Below, one piece after another: positions 24,733 through 33,120 of a stretch of DNA of 64,000 nt. The notes below the pieces were generated by a model. It was not told the DNA's origin. It searched no databases and was given only the letters and a program-made list of their open reading frames with translations. Source of the stretch: Achromobacter xylosoxidans (lineage in GTDB: Bacteria; Pseudomonadota; Gammaproteobacteria; Burkholderiales; Burkholderiaceae_B); NCBI RefSeq assembly GCF_002192695.1, contig NZ_MTLG01000110.1:248001-312000 (forward strand), read 5' to 3'. Made by a program: the position numbers and the translations under genes. Position 1 is the first letter of the stretch, and each line of letters opens with the position of its first letter.

Positions 24733-25698
24733 ATGAAGTTCATCGTCAAGCTGGCCTCGGGCCTGGCCGCCTGCATGCTGGCGGCCGGCGCGCACGCGGA
24801 ATGGCCCGACCGGCCCATCCGCATGGTTATCGGTTTCGCGCCCGGGGGCGCTTCGGACATCGCTTTCAAGATGGTGCAGGACGAGCTGTCGAAAAAGCTC
24901 GGGCAGCCCGTGGTGCCGATCTACAAGCCCGGCGCCAACGGCAACATCGCCAACCAGGCGGTCGCCACGGCCGAACCCGACGGCTACACGGCGCTGTGGG
25001 CCAACGTCGGACCGCTGGCCATCAACACCTATCTCTACAAGGGTGTGCAGGTCGATCCGGGCAAGGCCTTCGTGCCGGTCACGCAATTGACCGATTCGCC
25101 GTTGGTGGTGGTGGTGCCGAAGTCTTCGCCGTTCCAGACCATGCAGGACTTGGTGCAGGCGGCGAAGAAGCCCGACGCGGGTTTGTCGTATGGATCCGCC
25201 GGACATGGCAGTTCCATGCACGTGGCGGGCGCAGCGTTGTCGCTGGCCCTGAACGCACCCATGACGCACGTGCCCTACAAGGGCAGCGCGCCTGCCTTGC
25301 AGGACCTGATCGCCGGGCGTTTGTCCTTCATGGTGGACAGCCGCTCGACCACCGCGCCCTTCATCAAGGAAGGCACGCTGCGCGCGCTTGCCGTCAGCGG
25401 CGACCAGCGCGTGGCCGACATGCCCGACGTGCCCACGGTGGCCGAGTCCGGCGTGCCCGGCTTCAAGGTGACGACCTGGCAGGCCGTGGTCATGCCGGCA
25501 GGCACGCCGCAGCTCATCGTCGACAAGTTCTCCAAGGCCTTGCGCGACACCCTGCAGATGCCCGAAGTGCAGGAGCGCTTCGCGCGCATCTACACGCCGC
25601 TGGTGGGCAGCACGCCCGAAGCCTTCGCGGCCTTCTGGGCCAAGGAGCGGGCCGGCGCCCAGGCTCTGGTGGAACAGGCGCGGCTGCAGGTCGATTGA
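24733..25698 (+). CDS. Bug-family (TctC) periplasmic substrate-binding protein
   Basis: The 321-residue protein has a signal peptide (MKFIVKLASGLAACMLAAGA, HAEWPDRP) and Bug loops IGFAPGGASDIAFKMVQDEL and HVPYKGSAPALQDLIAGRLS. AGGAGA precedes the ATG. It is a close paralogue of the receptor at 18894-19865, suggesting duplication inside this regulon. It is third in the catabolic operon and is followed by a strong GC stem-loop. Confidence 0.93.
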   Translation: MKFIVKLASGLAACMLAAGAHAEWPDRPIRMVIGFAPGGASDIAFKMVQDELSKKLGQPVVPIYKPGANGNIANQAVATAEPDGYTALWANVGPLAINTYLYKGVQVDPGKAFVPVTQLTDSPLVVVVPKSSPFQTMQDLVQAAKKPDAGLSYGSAGHGSSMHVAGAALSLALNAPMTHVPYKGSAPALQDLIAGRLSFMVDSRSTTAPFIKEGTLRALAVSGDQRVADMPDVPTVAESGVPGFKVTTWQAVVMPAGTPQLIVDKFSKALRDTLQMPEVQERFARIYTPLVGSTPEAFAAFWAKERAGAQALVEQARLQVD

Positions 25699-25700
25699 AC

Positions 25701-25722
25701 GCCGGGCCCGGGCGGGCCCGGC
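25701..25722 (+). other. perfect 9-bp stem-loop directly after the Bug gene
   Basis: GCCGGGCCC (25701-25709) and GGGCCCGGC (25714-25722) pair perfectly around a 4-base loop, 2 bases after the Bug stop. No T-run follows. It probably protects upstream receptor mRNA or reduces read-through into the SDR gene. Confidence 0.6.
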
Positions 25723-25758
25723 GCGGCAGGAACATTGAAACTCGAATGGAATGGCATC

Positions 25759-26508
25759 ATGGATCTGGAACTGAATGGTTGCACCGCTTTCATCACGGGC
25801 GGCGCGGGCACGCTGGGCATGGCAATGGCCAGGCGCTTCGTGCAGGAAGGCTGCAACGTGGTGGTGTGCGACGCCAATGAAGCGGCGATCGAATCCGCCT
25901 GCGCCGAATTGTCTGCCTTGGGCGGAAACGTCCTGGGCGTGCGCGCCGACGTGACGAACAAGGACGAGGTCGGCCGCGCCGTGCAGCAGGCGGTCGAGCG
26001 CTGGAACAAGGTGGACATCCTGGTCAACAACGCGGGCTTCGCGCGCGACCGCTACCTGACCAAGATGTCGGAAGAAGACTGGCACGCGGTGCTGGACGTG
26101 ACGTTGCAGGGGGCATTCCATTGCTCCCGCGCCGTGTTGCCGCTGATGATGGAGCAGCGCTTCGGCCGCGTCGTCAACATTGCCTCGCGCGCCCACCTGG
26201 GAAATCCGGGGCAGACCAATTACTCGGCCGCCAAGGCGGGACTGATCGGTTTCACCCGTTCGCTGGCGCTGGAGTCCGGCAAGTTCGGCATCACCGCCAA
26301 CGCGGTCGCCCCTGGCGTCATTTCGACCCCGCGCATGCAGCAGCGCCCCGACTACCAAGAGCTGACCGAACGCGCCAAGACCAACACGCCGGTCGGCCGC
26401 CTGGGCGACCCGGCCGACGTGGCCGCGACAGTAGCCTTCCTGGCGTCGCGCCTGGCCGGCTTCACCACGGGCGAGACCGTGCACGTGACGGGAGGGCGTT
26501 ACGCATGA
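25759..26508 (+). CDS. SDR-family NAD(P)-dependent oxidoreductase (FabG-like)
   Basis: The 249-residue protein is a classical SDR: cofactor loop TGGAGTLGMAMARRF, NNAGFARDRYL, Ser in NIASRAHLG, catalytic YxxxK in QTNYSAAKAGLIGF. It is probably a 3-hydroxyacyl-type dehydrogenase of the pathway. ATG 25759 is chosen because it matches the family N-terminus; an in-frame TTG at 25735 preceded by CAGGAA is an alternative. It overlaps the MaoC start by 4 bases. Confidence 0.9.
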   Translation: MDLELNGCTAFITGGAGTLGMAMARRFVQEGCNVVVCDANEAAIESACAELSALGGNVLGVRADVTNKDEVGRAVQQAVERWNKVDILVNNAGFARDRYLTKMSEEDWHAVLDVTLQGAFHCSRAVLPLMMEQRFGRVVNIASRAHLGNPGQTNYSAAKAGLIGFTRSLALESGKFGITANAVAPGVISTPRMQQRPDYQELTERAKTNTPVGRLGDPADVAATVAFLASRLAGFTTGETVHVTGGRYA

Positions 26509-27002
26509 GCACGCCATTCGATCTGGACGAACACCTGGGCCGCCGCCTGTACTTCGAGGACCTGGCGTCCGGGCAGTCCTGGGAAAGTCCGCGCCGCACG
26601 GTCACCGAAGCGGATGTAGTGCAGTTCGCCGGGCTATCGGGCGACTACAACGCGCTGCACACGGATGCCGTGTTCGCCGCCAGCCATCCCTTCGGTCAGC
26701 GCGCCGCGCACGGCATGCTGACCCTGGCGATTGCCTCGGGCCTGACCACCCGCATGCCTGTGTACCGTCTGATGGACGGCACCCGGCTGGCGCTGACCGA
26801 GCTGCGCTGCGTGTGGCGCAAGCCGGTGCTCATCGGCGACACCATCCATGTCGAATTGAGCATAGGCGAGAAGACGCTGTCGCAGAAGCGCCCCGGCACG
26901 GGTCGCGTGACCATGCTGCGCACGGTGAAGAACCAGAACGGCGAGGTCGTGGTGGAGTCGGAATGGACCACCCTGATGAAATGCCGACCGGAGGCCGCAT
27001 GA
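26505..27002 (+). CDS. MaoC-like hot-dog dehydratase/hydratase
   Basis: The 165-residue protein has the MaoC/R-hydratase fold with catalytic motif FAGLSGDYNALHTDAVFA (Asp and His) followed by HGMLTLAIASGL. It would add water to, or remove it from, an enoyl-CoA. ATG overlaps the SDR stop (ATGA) and its own stop overlaps the acyl-CoA synthetase start. It would act after the acyl-CoA dehydrogenase encoded at 17738-18889. Confidence 0.9.
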   Translation: MSTPFDLDEHLGRRLYFEDLASGQSWESPRRTVTEADVVQFAGLSGDYNALHTDAVFAASHPFGQRAAHGMLTLAIASGLTTRMPVYRLMDGTRLALTELRCVWRKPVLIGDTIHVELSIGEKTLSQKRPGTGRVTMLRTVKNQNGEVVVESEWTTLMKCRPEAA

Positions 27003-29134
27003 GCGCCAGTCCTTCCCAGTTCGATCCCAACGTCCGCTTCGATGATCTGGTGGAGCTGACGCGGCCGCGCTCGGTCATGATCGTGGGCGCTTCCAGCAAG
27101 CCGGGCACGCTGGGCCACACCACCGTGGTCAATGTGCTGGAGCACTCGGATTTCGACGGCGAGGTGCACCTGGTCAACCCCAAGGGCGGCGAGCTGTTCG
27201 GCAAGCCCTTGCACGCCAGCGTGGATGCGGTGCCGGCGCAAGGCATCGACGTGGCGCTACTGCTGGTGCCGGCCGAATCCGCCGTCGCCACGCTGCGCGC
27301 CTGCGCCGACAAGGGCGTGCGCTACGTCATCGTGTTCACCGGCGGCTTCGCTGAACTGGGCGAGGCGGGGCGCACGGTCGAGGCCGAGATGCTGGCGCTG
27401 GCGCAGCGCAGCGGCATGCGGCTGTACGGTCCCAACTGCGCGGGCATGACCATGCTGGCGCCGCGCCTGGGCCTGACTTTTTCCACCGAATTCCGCAACG
27501 ACGGCAGGACCGGCAAGCTCTCGCGCATCGGTCTGGTGACGCAGGGCGGCGGCCTGGGCCGTTCGCTCATGCAGGGCAACGAGCGCGGCGTGTGTTTTTC
27601 GCGCTGGTTCTCCACCGGTAACGAACTGGACCTGGACAGCGCGGACTTCATCAACTGGCTGGCGCGTGACCCAGGCACCGACTTGATCTGCACCGTGATG
27701 GAGGGCATACGCAGCGGCCCGCGTTTCATCGCGGCCGCCGCCGCCGCGCGCCGCGCGGGCAAGCCGTTGATCGCGCTGAAGATCGGCCGTTCGGATTTCG
27801 GCAAGAAGGCGGCGCAGTCGCATACCGCGTCGCTGGCCGGCGAGGACGCCGTCAACGACGCGGTGTTCTCGCAGTACGGCGTCATCCGCGTGGAAGACCT
27901 GGACGAGCTGCTGGACGTCGCCAGCCTGATATCGCGCGTGGGCGTGCGCCGCCTGCGCAATATCTGCGTGTACTCGTCGTCGGGCGGCGCGGGCGTGCTG
28001 TCGGCCGACAAGGTGGGCGAAGCCGGGTTGGCCATGGCCGTGCTGGCGGATGAAACCGTGGTCGAGATGGCGCGGCACGCGCCCGCCTACGCGGCCCTGA
28101 CCAATCCCGTGGACCTGACCACCAAGGCGCTCACCGATCCGGATCTGGCGCGGCGCTGCCTGGCGCCGCTGTTCGCGGACCCGGGCGTGGACGCCGTGCT
28201 CTATCCCATCACCTCCAATTATTCGGCCAGCACCGAAGGACTGGTGCGCAACATGCTGGCGGTCGCACAGGGCGGCGCCAAGGCCTTCGTGCCAGTCTGG
28301 ATGAGCAGCCGCCGCGGGCCGGCGCACGACCTGCTTATCCAGGAAGGATTCGCGCCGGTCTACAGCCTGCGCAACGCCATGCAGGCGCTCAAGCGCGTTA
28401 GCGCGTACGCGGACCAGACGGTAGACGAGGTCCAGGACGCCCCGCCCGCGGGCTTGCCGGCTGCCACGCCTGCCGTGCCGCTACCGTGCAACGAAGCGCA
28501 GGCCAAGGCGCTGCTGGCGCAGTACGGCGTGCGCGCACCCCGCGAATCCCAGGCAGCCACGGCGCAAGAGGCGGCCGCGGCGGCGCGCGCCATCGGCTTC
28601 CCGGTGGCGCTCAAACTGGTGGCCGACGGCGTGCTGCACAAGAGCGAGGTCGGCGGCGTGCAGCTGGGGCTGCGCGATGAAGCCGAAGTGCGCCAGGCCT
28701 TTGAGAACATTCTCGCGAACGCCGCTCGGCATCAGGTGCCCGCCGCGGCCATCCGCGGCGTGCTGGTGTCGGAGATGGTGGTCGACGGCGTGGAAATGCT
28801 GGTGGGCCTGCATCGCGACGAGGTCTTCGGCCCGGTGCTGAGCGTGGGCGCGGGCGGCGTGTGGGTGGAGGTCGAGGCCGACGTGGCGCGCTGCCATCTG
28901 CCGGCCAGCCGCAAGCAGATCGAGCGCGCGCTGGACCAGACGCGCATCGCGCGCCGCCTGGCCAGCCATCGCGGCCTGCCGGCGCGCGACAGGGCGGCCC
29001 TGGTGGATGCCGTGCAGCGCATCGCGGCCTTGTTCAGCACCCTGGGCGATAACGTGCAATCGCTGGAAGTCAACCCGCTGGTGGTGTTGGACGAGGGCCG
29101 GGGCGTGGTGGCCCTGGACGCGGTCATCGAATAG
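26999..29134 (+). CDS. ADP-forming acyl-CoA synthetase (acetate-CoA ligase family), fused subunits
   Basis: The 711-residue protein has a CoA-binding Rossmann domain (PRSVMIVGASSKPGTLGHT), succinyl-CoA-ligase-like domains (YGPNCAGMTML, AQSHTASLAGEDAV with the conserved His, VYSSSGGAGVLSAD) and a C-terminal ATP-grasp domain from about residue 490 (FPVALKLVADGVLHKSEVGG, SLEVNPLVVLDEG). It is therefore an alpha-beta fusion of the ADP-forming acid-CoA ligase type and should activate the pathway's carboxylic acid to its CoA thioester. Its start overlaps the MaoC stop by 4 bases. Confidence 0.92.
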   Translation: MSASPSQFDPNVRFDDLVELTRPRSVMIVGASSKPGTLGHTTVVNVLEHSDFDGEVHLVNPKGGELFGKPLHASVDAVPAQGIDVALLLVPAESAVATLRACADKGVRYVIVFTGGFAELGEAGRTVEAEMLALAQRSGMRLYGPNCAGMTMLAPRLGLTFSTEFRNDGRTGKLSRIGLVTQGGGLGRSLMQGNERGVCFSRWFSTGNELDLDSADFINWLARDPGTDLICTVMEGIRSGPRFIAAAAAARRAGKPLIALKIGRSDFGKKAAQSHTASLAGEDAVNDAVFSQYGVIRVEDLDELLDVASLISRVGVRRLRNICVYSSSGGAGVLSADKVGEAGLAMAVLADETVVEMARHAPAYAALTNPVDLTTKALTDPDLARRCLAPLFADPGVDAVLYPITSNYSASTEGLVRNMLAVAQGGAKAFVPVWMSSRRGPAHDLLIQEGFAPVYSLRNAMQALKRVSAYADQTVDEVQDAPPAGLPAATPAVPLPCNEAQAKALLAQYGVRAPRESQAATAQEAAAAARAIGFPVALKLVADGVLHKSEVGGVQLGLRDEAEVRQAFENILANAARHQVPAAAIRGVLVSEMVVDGVEMLVGLHRDEVFGPVLSVGAGGVWVEVEADVARCHLPASRKQIERALDQTRIARRLASHRGLPARDRAALVDAVQRIAALFSTLGDNVQSLEVNPLVVLDEGRGVVALDAVIE

Positions 29135-29144
29135 CAAGCAGGTC

Positions 29145-29175
29145 CAGGGGCTGTTCGCCATCAGGGCGGCCCCTG
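29145..29175 (+). other. intercistronic stem-loop before the citryl-CoA lyase-like gene
   Basis: CAGGGGC (29145-29151) and GCCCCTG (29169-29175) form a 7-bp stem with a 17-base loop. An A-run follows instead of a T-run, so it is not a forward terminator. It sits 24 bases before the next start and may affect its expression. Confidence 0.35.
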
Positions 29176-29199
29176 CACAAAAAAATACGGAGATTCAAG

Positions 29200-29946
29200 A
29201 TGTTCGACAGCAAGATCGGAGGCGGCGACGCCCATACCATCCTGGTGCGAGGCCATGATCTGGTGCAGGACCTGTTCCAGCGCGATTTCATCGACGTGCT
29301 GGCCCTGGAGCTGTTGGGCGAGTTCCCCACGCCCCAGCTCAAGACCATGCTCAACCTGTTCCTGGTGAGCGCGACCGACCACGGCCTTACGCCCAGCGCC
29401 TTGTCGGCGCGACTGACCCTGCACGGCGCGCCCGAGGCCATGCAAGGCGCCCTGGCGGCGGGATTGCTGGGCGCCGGCAGCCGCTTCCTGGGTGTGATCG
29501 AATACGCCGCGCGCTTTCTGCGCGACGCCCTGCCCAAGCAGGATAGCTACACGGACGAGGAACTGCGCCGCTATGCCGAGGAATGCGTCGCGGCCAACAA
29601 GGCGGCCAAGCGCAAGATTCCCGGCGTGGGGCACCCGATACACGTGGACGGCGATCCCCGTTGCGAAAAGATGTTCGAGATCGCCAGGGACTGCGGCTAT
29701 TACGGCAATTATTCGCGCTTTGCGGTGGAGCTGGCCGCGGCGGCCGCCCGCCAGTCCGGCCGCAAGATTCCGCTGAACGCCACCGGGGCCAAGGGCGCCA
29801 TCGTGCTCGACATGGGCCTGACGCCCGAGCTGGGCAAGGCCCTGACGATGATCGGCCGTTCGGTGGGCCTGATGGCGCACATCATCGAGGAACAGAAAAA
29901 TCCCATCGCCCAGAAGGTATGGGACATGGCGGCCGGCAACGAGTGA
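29200..29946 (+). CDS. citryl-CoA lyase-like / short citrate-synthase-fold protein
   Basis: The 248-residue protein has the small-form citrate synthase fold used by citryl-CoA lyases: VSATDHGLTPSALSARLTLH (first active-site His), IPGVGHPIHVDGDPR (second His) and the C-terminal GLMAHIIEEQKNPI. Full citrate synthases are about 430 residues, so this is a C-C lyase-type member rather than a TCA enzyme. As the last gene of the operon it probably cleaves a hydroxyacyl-CoA to acetyl-CoA plus an oxo-acid, or makes the reverse condensation. The exact substrate is not known. Confidence 0.85.
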   Translation: MFDSKIGGGDAHTILVRGHDLVQDLFQRDFIDVLALELLGEFPTPQLKTMLNLFLVSATDHGLTPSALSARLTLHGAPEAMQGALAAGLLGAGSRFLGVIEYAARFLRDALPKQDSYTDEELRRYAEECVAANKAAKRKIPGVGHPIHVDGDPRCEKMFEIARDCGYYGNYSRFAVELAAAAARQSGRKIPLNATGAKGAIVLDMGLTPELGKALTMIGRSVGLMAHIIEEQKNPIAQKVWDMAAGNE

Positions 29947-29964
29947 TGCCCAGCCGGGCCGGAT

Positions 29965-30624
29965 TCAGTCCCGGTCCGGCGCGCCCAGCGGGAACAGCGG
30001 CCGGTACGGCCGCGCTTCTTCCACTGCCCGCGCGAACGAAGGACGCGCCAGCAGGCGAGCCCGATAGGCGCGCAACGTTGGATAGGCGTCGGCGATACGG
30101 TGCGTCCAGTCGCCATAGAAGAGCGAGGGCGCGGCGGCGCAGTCCGCCAGGGTGAAGTCCTCGCCAGCCGCCCAGGTCTTGCCGGCCAGATGCGTTTCGA
30201 GCCATGCATAGGCGACTTCCAGCTTTTCCACCGCCAGGGCCAGCGCTTCCCGCCGCTTGTTCTCGTCGCCCGAGAGCGCGCCGCCTACCGCATGCTGCGT
30301 CCAGTTCATGACGTGCAGGTCGAAGAACCGGTCCAGGAAGCGCACCTGCAGCGCCGCCCTGGGATCGGCGGGCAGCAGGCGCTGCGGTCCGGGATGCTCC
30401 AGCTGCAGATGTTCGATGATGATGCTGGTCTCGGCGACGTTGCGGCCGCCGTCTTCCAGCAGCGGGAACTTGTGCAAGGGCCAGCGCCGCAGCCATTCGG
30501 CCGCGTGCTCTGGCGTGTCGGGACCGATGCAGCGGAACTCGAACGGAGTGCCGTTTTCGTACAGCGCGATCAGCACCTTCTGCGTGTAGGAGGAGAAGGG
30601 ATGGCCGTAAAGTGCGAGCGACAT
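29965..30624 (-). CDS. glutathione S-transferase family protein
   Basis: The 219-residue protein has an N-terminal thioredoxin-like GST domain (MSLALYGHPFSSYTQKVLIA, FPLLEDGGRNVAETSIIIEH) and an all-alpha C-terminal domain (DFTLADCAAAPSLFYGD). The start ATG follows CGGAGA. It converges on the citryl-CoA lyase-like gene with 18 bases between them. It probably conjugates glutathione to, or reduces, an electrophile; the substrate is unknown. Confidence 0.9.
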   Translation of the reverse strand: MSLALYGHPFSSYTQKVLIALYENGTPFEFRCIGPDTPEHAAEWLRRWPLHKFPLLEDGGRNVAETSIIIEHLQLEHPGPQRLLPADPRAALQVRFLDRFFDLHVMNWTQHAVGGALSGDENKRREALALAVEKLEVAYAWLETHLAGKTWAAGEDFTLADCAAAPSLFYGDWTHRIADAYPTLRAYRARLLARPSFARAVEEARPYRPLFPLGAPDRD

Positions 30625-30949
30625 GGTGGGCGTCTCCGGGCGGAATAGCGATGGACGACGCCTAGCGTCGCCGAGACGAGAAACAATCGCAACAAATAAT
30701 TTCAAACCTTTTGTGTCAGCGATCGGAGCGCCCATGCGAGGCGGCGCGGCAGTACGGGGGGCCGCGGCCCCCGCCGTTACTGGCCTGGCGGCTGCGATGC
30801 ATGGCCGGGCGCTTGCGCGGGTCCGCATGAGCGCCGGATCGGAGCCGGCCGGCGCGTGTTTCAGCCGCTATGCAAGGATTGCGATCTGGCCCCGAGCCAG
30901 TAGTATGCGCGCTCAACCGACCAATCCCGCTCATACCAAGGACTGATCC
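30625..30949. other. 325-base intergenic region between divergent GST and lipoprotein genes
   Basis: The region holds the two divergent promoters; an AT-rich patch around 30686-30718 is the likely GST promoter side. A perfect 16-base GC palindrome, GGGGGCCGCGGCCCCC, lies at 30757-30772. An open frame through 30623-30946 has no ribosome site and no recognisable protein, and I do not treat it as a gene. Confidence 0.5.
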
Positions 30950-31999
30950 ATGACCCTGACGCGTCCGCGACTTGCCCTGTCCGCCCTGGCGCTCGCGCTG
31001 GCCCTGTCGGGCTGCGCGCCTCATCCGTTCCTAAGCGCCGAAGGCACCAGAAACGATCCGCGCTATGCGCAGCTGCTGGACCTGATCGACGCGGCGCTGA
31101 AGGACGATATGGCCGTGGTGCTGGTGGCCGACATCATGCCGCATCGTTCGCTGAGCGACGCGTTGGAAATGACCAAATGGACCTCGCGCGTCATCTGGAT
31201 GTACGAAAAGGACCCGCGGATAACTTTCAGCCGCGGCTTTCAGACCAACTCGCTGCAACGGGACAAGAAGACGACCTATCTGTTCCAGGCGTTCGAGGTG
31301 CATATCCTGCCGCCGGGCAAATATCTGCTGACCGGTGGCGACGACTACAAGCTGAATGCCTTGCTTGACCAGGTCGGCGCTGCGAGCGGCAAGGAGGGTT
31401 CGGGCCGCGGCGCCAACGGCACCGCCTATCTGTCGCCCGAGCTCTATCGCGAGTTCTACCGGGAAACCAACTGGCGCGACGCTACCTATGGCACCGAGAC
31501 CAAGACGCGCACGGTCTGCACCGCCGTGCACATGGCTTCGGGCGCCTGCGTGAGCTGGGGCGAGCAGCAATACAGCGAGACCACGCAGCTCGGTGCGGCC
31601 GGCTACCGCGAAGAAACCGATTCCCGCGATATCCCTGCGATCAAGGTGCAGGCCCGCATCCCGCCGCAGCAGGCGCTGGCAAGTTTCACGCTCAAGGGCG
31701 GCCAACTGGTGCTGAGCCAGCGCATGCACCTGAAGACGCCGAGCTACAAGTACCGGCAGTCCGCCTGCCGCGCGGTCGATCCGAAGATGATCGAATGCCC
31801 GCTTGAAGATCTGACCGTCTACACGCGTCCAGCGCCCATGGAATTCACGCAGAAGTACATCGAGCGGCTTGAGAACGTAAGCGCGGAACACCGTCAGCTT
31901 CTGGCCAAGATGACACCGATGCAGATCACGCCCTTGGGCAAGCAAGGCATGGAAGACCCGATCTGGGGTGTGCCGCTGTCGCTGCGCAAGGGCAAGTAG
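30950..31999 (+). CDS. outer-membrane-type lipoprotein of unknown function
   Basis: The 349-residue protein has a clear lipoprotein signal (hydrophobic ALALALALSGC, lipobox LSGC with Cys near residue 23). AAGGA precedes the ATG. The rest has no motif I recognise: a region rich in Tyr/Thr (GTAYLSPELYREFYRETN), two cysteines in RTVCTAVHMASGACVSWGEQ, and C-terminal beta-like segments. It stands alone between divergent GST and convergent LysR genes. Confidence 0.75.
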   Translation: MTLTRPRLALSALALALALSGCAPHPFLSAEGTRNDPRYAQLLDLIDAALKDDMAVVLVADIMPHRSLSDALEMTKWTSRVIWMYEKDPRITFSRGFQTNSLQRDKKTTYLFQAFEVHILPPGKYLLTGGDDYKLNALLDQVGAASGKEGSGRGANGTAYLSPELYREFYRETNWRDATYGTETKTRTVCTAVHMASGACVSWGEQQYSETTQLGAAGYREETDSRDIPAIKVQARIPPQQALASFTLKGGQLVLSQRMHLKTPSYKYRQSACRAVDPKMIECPLEDLTVYTRPAPMEFTQKYIERLENVSAEHRQLLAKMTPMQITPLGKQGMEDPIWGVPLSLRKGK

Positions 32000-32053
32000 G
32001 CGACGAGCCTGGGGGGCGCTGGAAGTCGTGACTGTGTTCCAGTCGCGGCCAGA

Positions 32054-33016
32054 TTAGTCTATGGCCCCTTTGGGGGGCGACGACAGGCCCCTGAGGATCT
32101 CGAGCAATTCCTTGACAGGATGACGCATGGCTTCCGGGTCGCTGCGCGTAATCAACGCCAATGGCGGCATGGTGGCGCCGGGCCTTACGTCAAGAATGAC
32201 CATTTCCTTGTTCAGTCTGGTTTCCTCCAATGCATGGTGCTCCCGCATTGGTCCGATGCTGCCTGGATCCAAACGAAGAAACGTCAACACCGTCAGCGTG
32301 GAAAGACATTCGATGCTGGGGTGAGGGGGCGTGACTCCCTCGGTCAGGCAGGCCGCTATGACCGCGCGTCGCAGCAGCGATCCGCGCGGCGGCAGGATCC
32401 AGTCCTGGTTGGCAAGCTGGGCCCAGGATACTTTCTTGCGGCGTGCAAGCGGGTGGGTCCGGGTCGCCACCACGCTGAGGCGGTCGCTGGCCAGCAGGTG
32501 GATCTGCAGCCTGTCCAGCCGTTCATTGTTGAACTCGTCCGGCGCTAGCGCGCCGACGATGCAATCGAGTTCTCCTCGCAGCAGTTCCGCGATCAAAAGA
32601 TCGATCTGGAACTCGCGGATCTGCACCGCCAGCCTGGGCAGGCGTCGGCGCAGTTCCACGATGCCGGAGGGCAGCATGTTGGATCCCGAGAACGTTCCGA
32701 TCCGGATCAGGCCTGACCCGCCGGATCTCATGATGGCAGCTTCTTCCTGTGCCGCGCCCAACCCCGCCATCAAGACATCCGAACGGCGCATCAGTTCAGC
32801 GCCGATGTGATTCGCGGCGATGCCGCGCGCCATGCGGTCAAAGAGCGGGCCGCCGAAGACCTCCTCAATCTCCTTGATCATGCGCGTTACGGCTGGCTGG
32901 GAGAGATGCATGCGCTCGGCGGCGGCGTGCACCGTGGAAACTTCCCGCAAATGGCCGAGCAGCTCCAGGTGACGGATCCTAAGGCGTTTGAGCAGGTTGG
33001 AATCAGCGTTTTCCAT
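32054..33016 (-). CDS. LysR-family transcriptional regulator
   Basis: The 320-residue protein has an N-terminal LysR HTH (HLELLGHLREVSTVHAAAER, MHLSQPAVTRMIKEIEEVFG) and an effector domain (IRIGTFSGSNMLPSGIVELR). HAAAERMHLSQPAVTR is typical of the GbpR/CbbR-related branch controlling aromatic or sugar-acid catabolism. The ATG at 33016 is preferred; an in-frame TTG at 33052 is possible. It is divergent from the TPP decarboxylase-like/GMC/Bug operon and probably its activator. Confidence 0.88.
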   Translation of the reverse strand: MENADSNLLKRLRIRHLELLGHLREVSTVHAAAERMHLSQPAVTRMIKEIEEVFGGPLFDRMARGIAANHIGAELMRRSDVLMAGLGAAQEEAAIMRSGGSGLIRIGTFSGSNMLPSGIVELRRRLPRLAVQIREFQIDLLIAELLRGELDCIVGALAPDEFNNERLDRLQIHLLASDRLSVVATRTHPLARRKKVSWAQLANQDWILPPRGSLLRRAVIAACLTEGVTPPHPSIECLSTLTVLTFLRLDPGSIGPMREHHALEETRLNKEMVILDVRPGATMPPLALITRSDPEAMRHPVKELLEILRGLSSPPKGAID

Positions 33017-33043
33017 TATTTTCTCGATCCGTTTTTCGTATCG

Positions 33044-33057
33044 ATAAATCAATTTAT
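33044..33057. promoter_or_regulatory. dyad in the LysR / decarboxylase-operon promoter region
   Basis: ATAAATCAATTTAT has perfect 6-base arms around CA. It lies in the AT-rich 104-base region between the LysR start (33016) and the first operon gene (33121), so it is a candidate LysR site. Confidence 0.4.
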
Positions 33058-33120
33058 ATGAATGGTGAATTATTGATCAGATTCCTAGAATTTGGATCAC
33101 TGCGTAAATGAGACGACACC

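Noticed and set aside
29200-29946. Truncated citrate synthase pseudogene
   Set aside because: The short form keeps all three active-site regions and a complete C-terminus and matches the natural length of citryl-CoA-lyase-like proteins.
30757-30772. Perfect 16-base GC palindrome
   Set aside because: Expected occasionally in very GC-rich intergenic DNA; no loop, no T-run and no partner site, so no function is claimed beyond mention.
30623-30946. Open frame of 107 codons on the plus strand before the lipoprotein gene
   Set aside because: No ribosome site, overlaps the GST start on the other strand, composition is that of random high-GC reading and no motif is visible.
32019-32042. CTGGAA...TTCCAG inverted repeat between lipoprotein and LysR genes
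   Set aside because: Stem is short and no T-run follows on either strand, so a terminator call is not supported.
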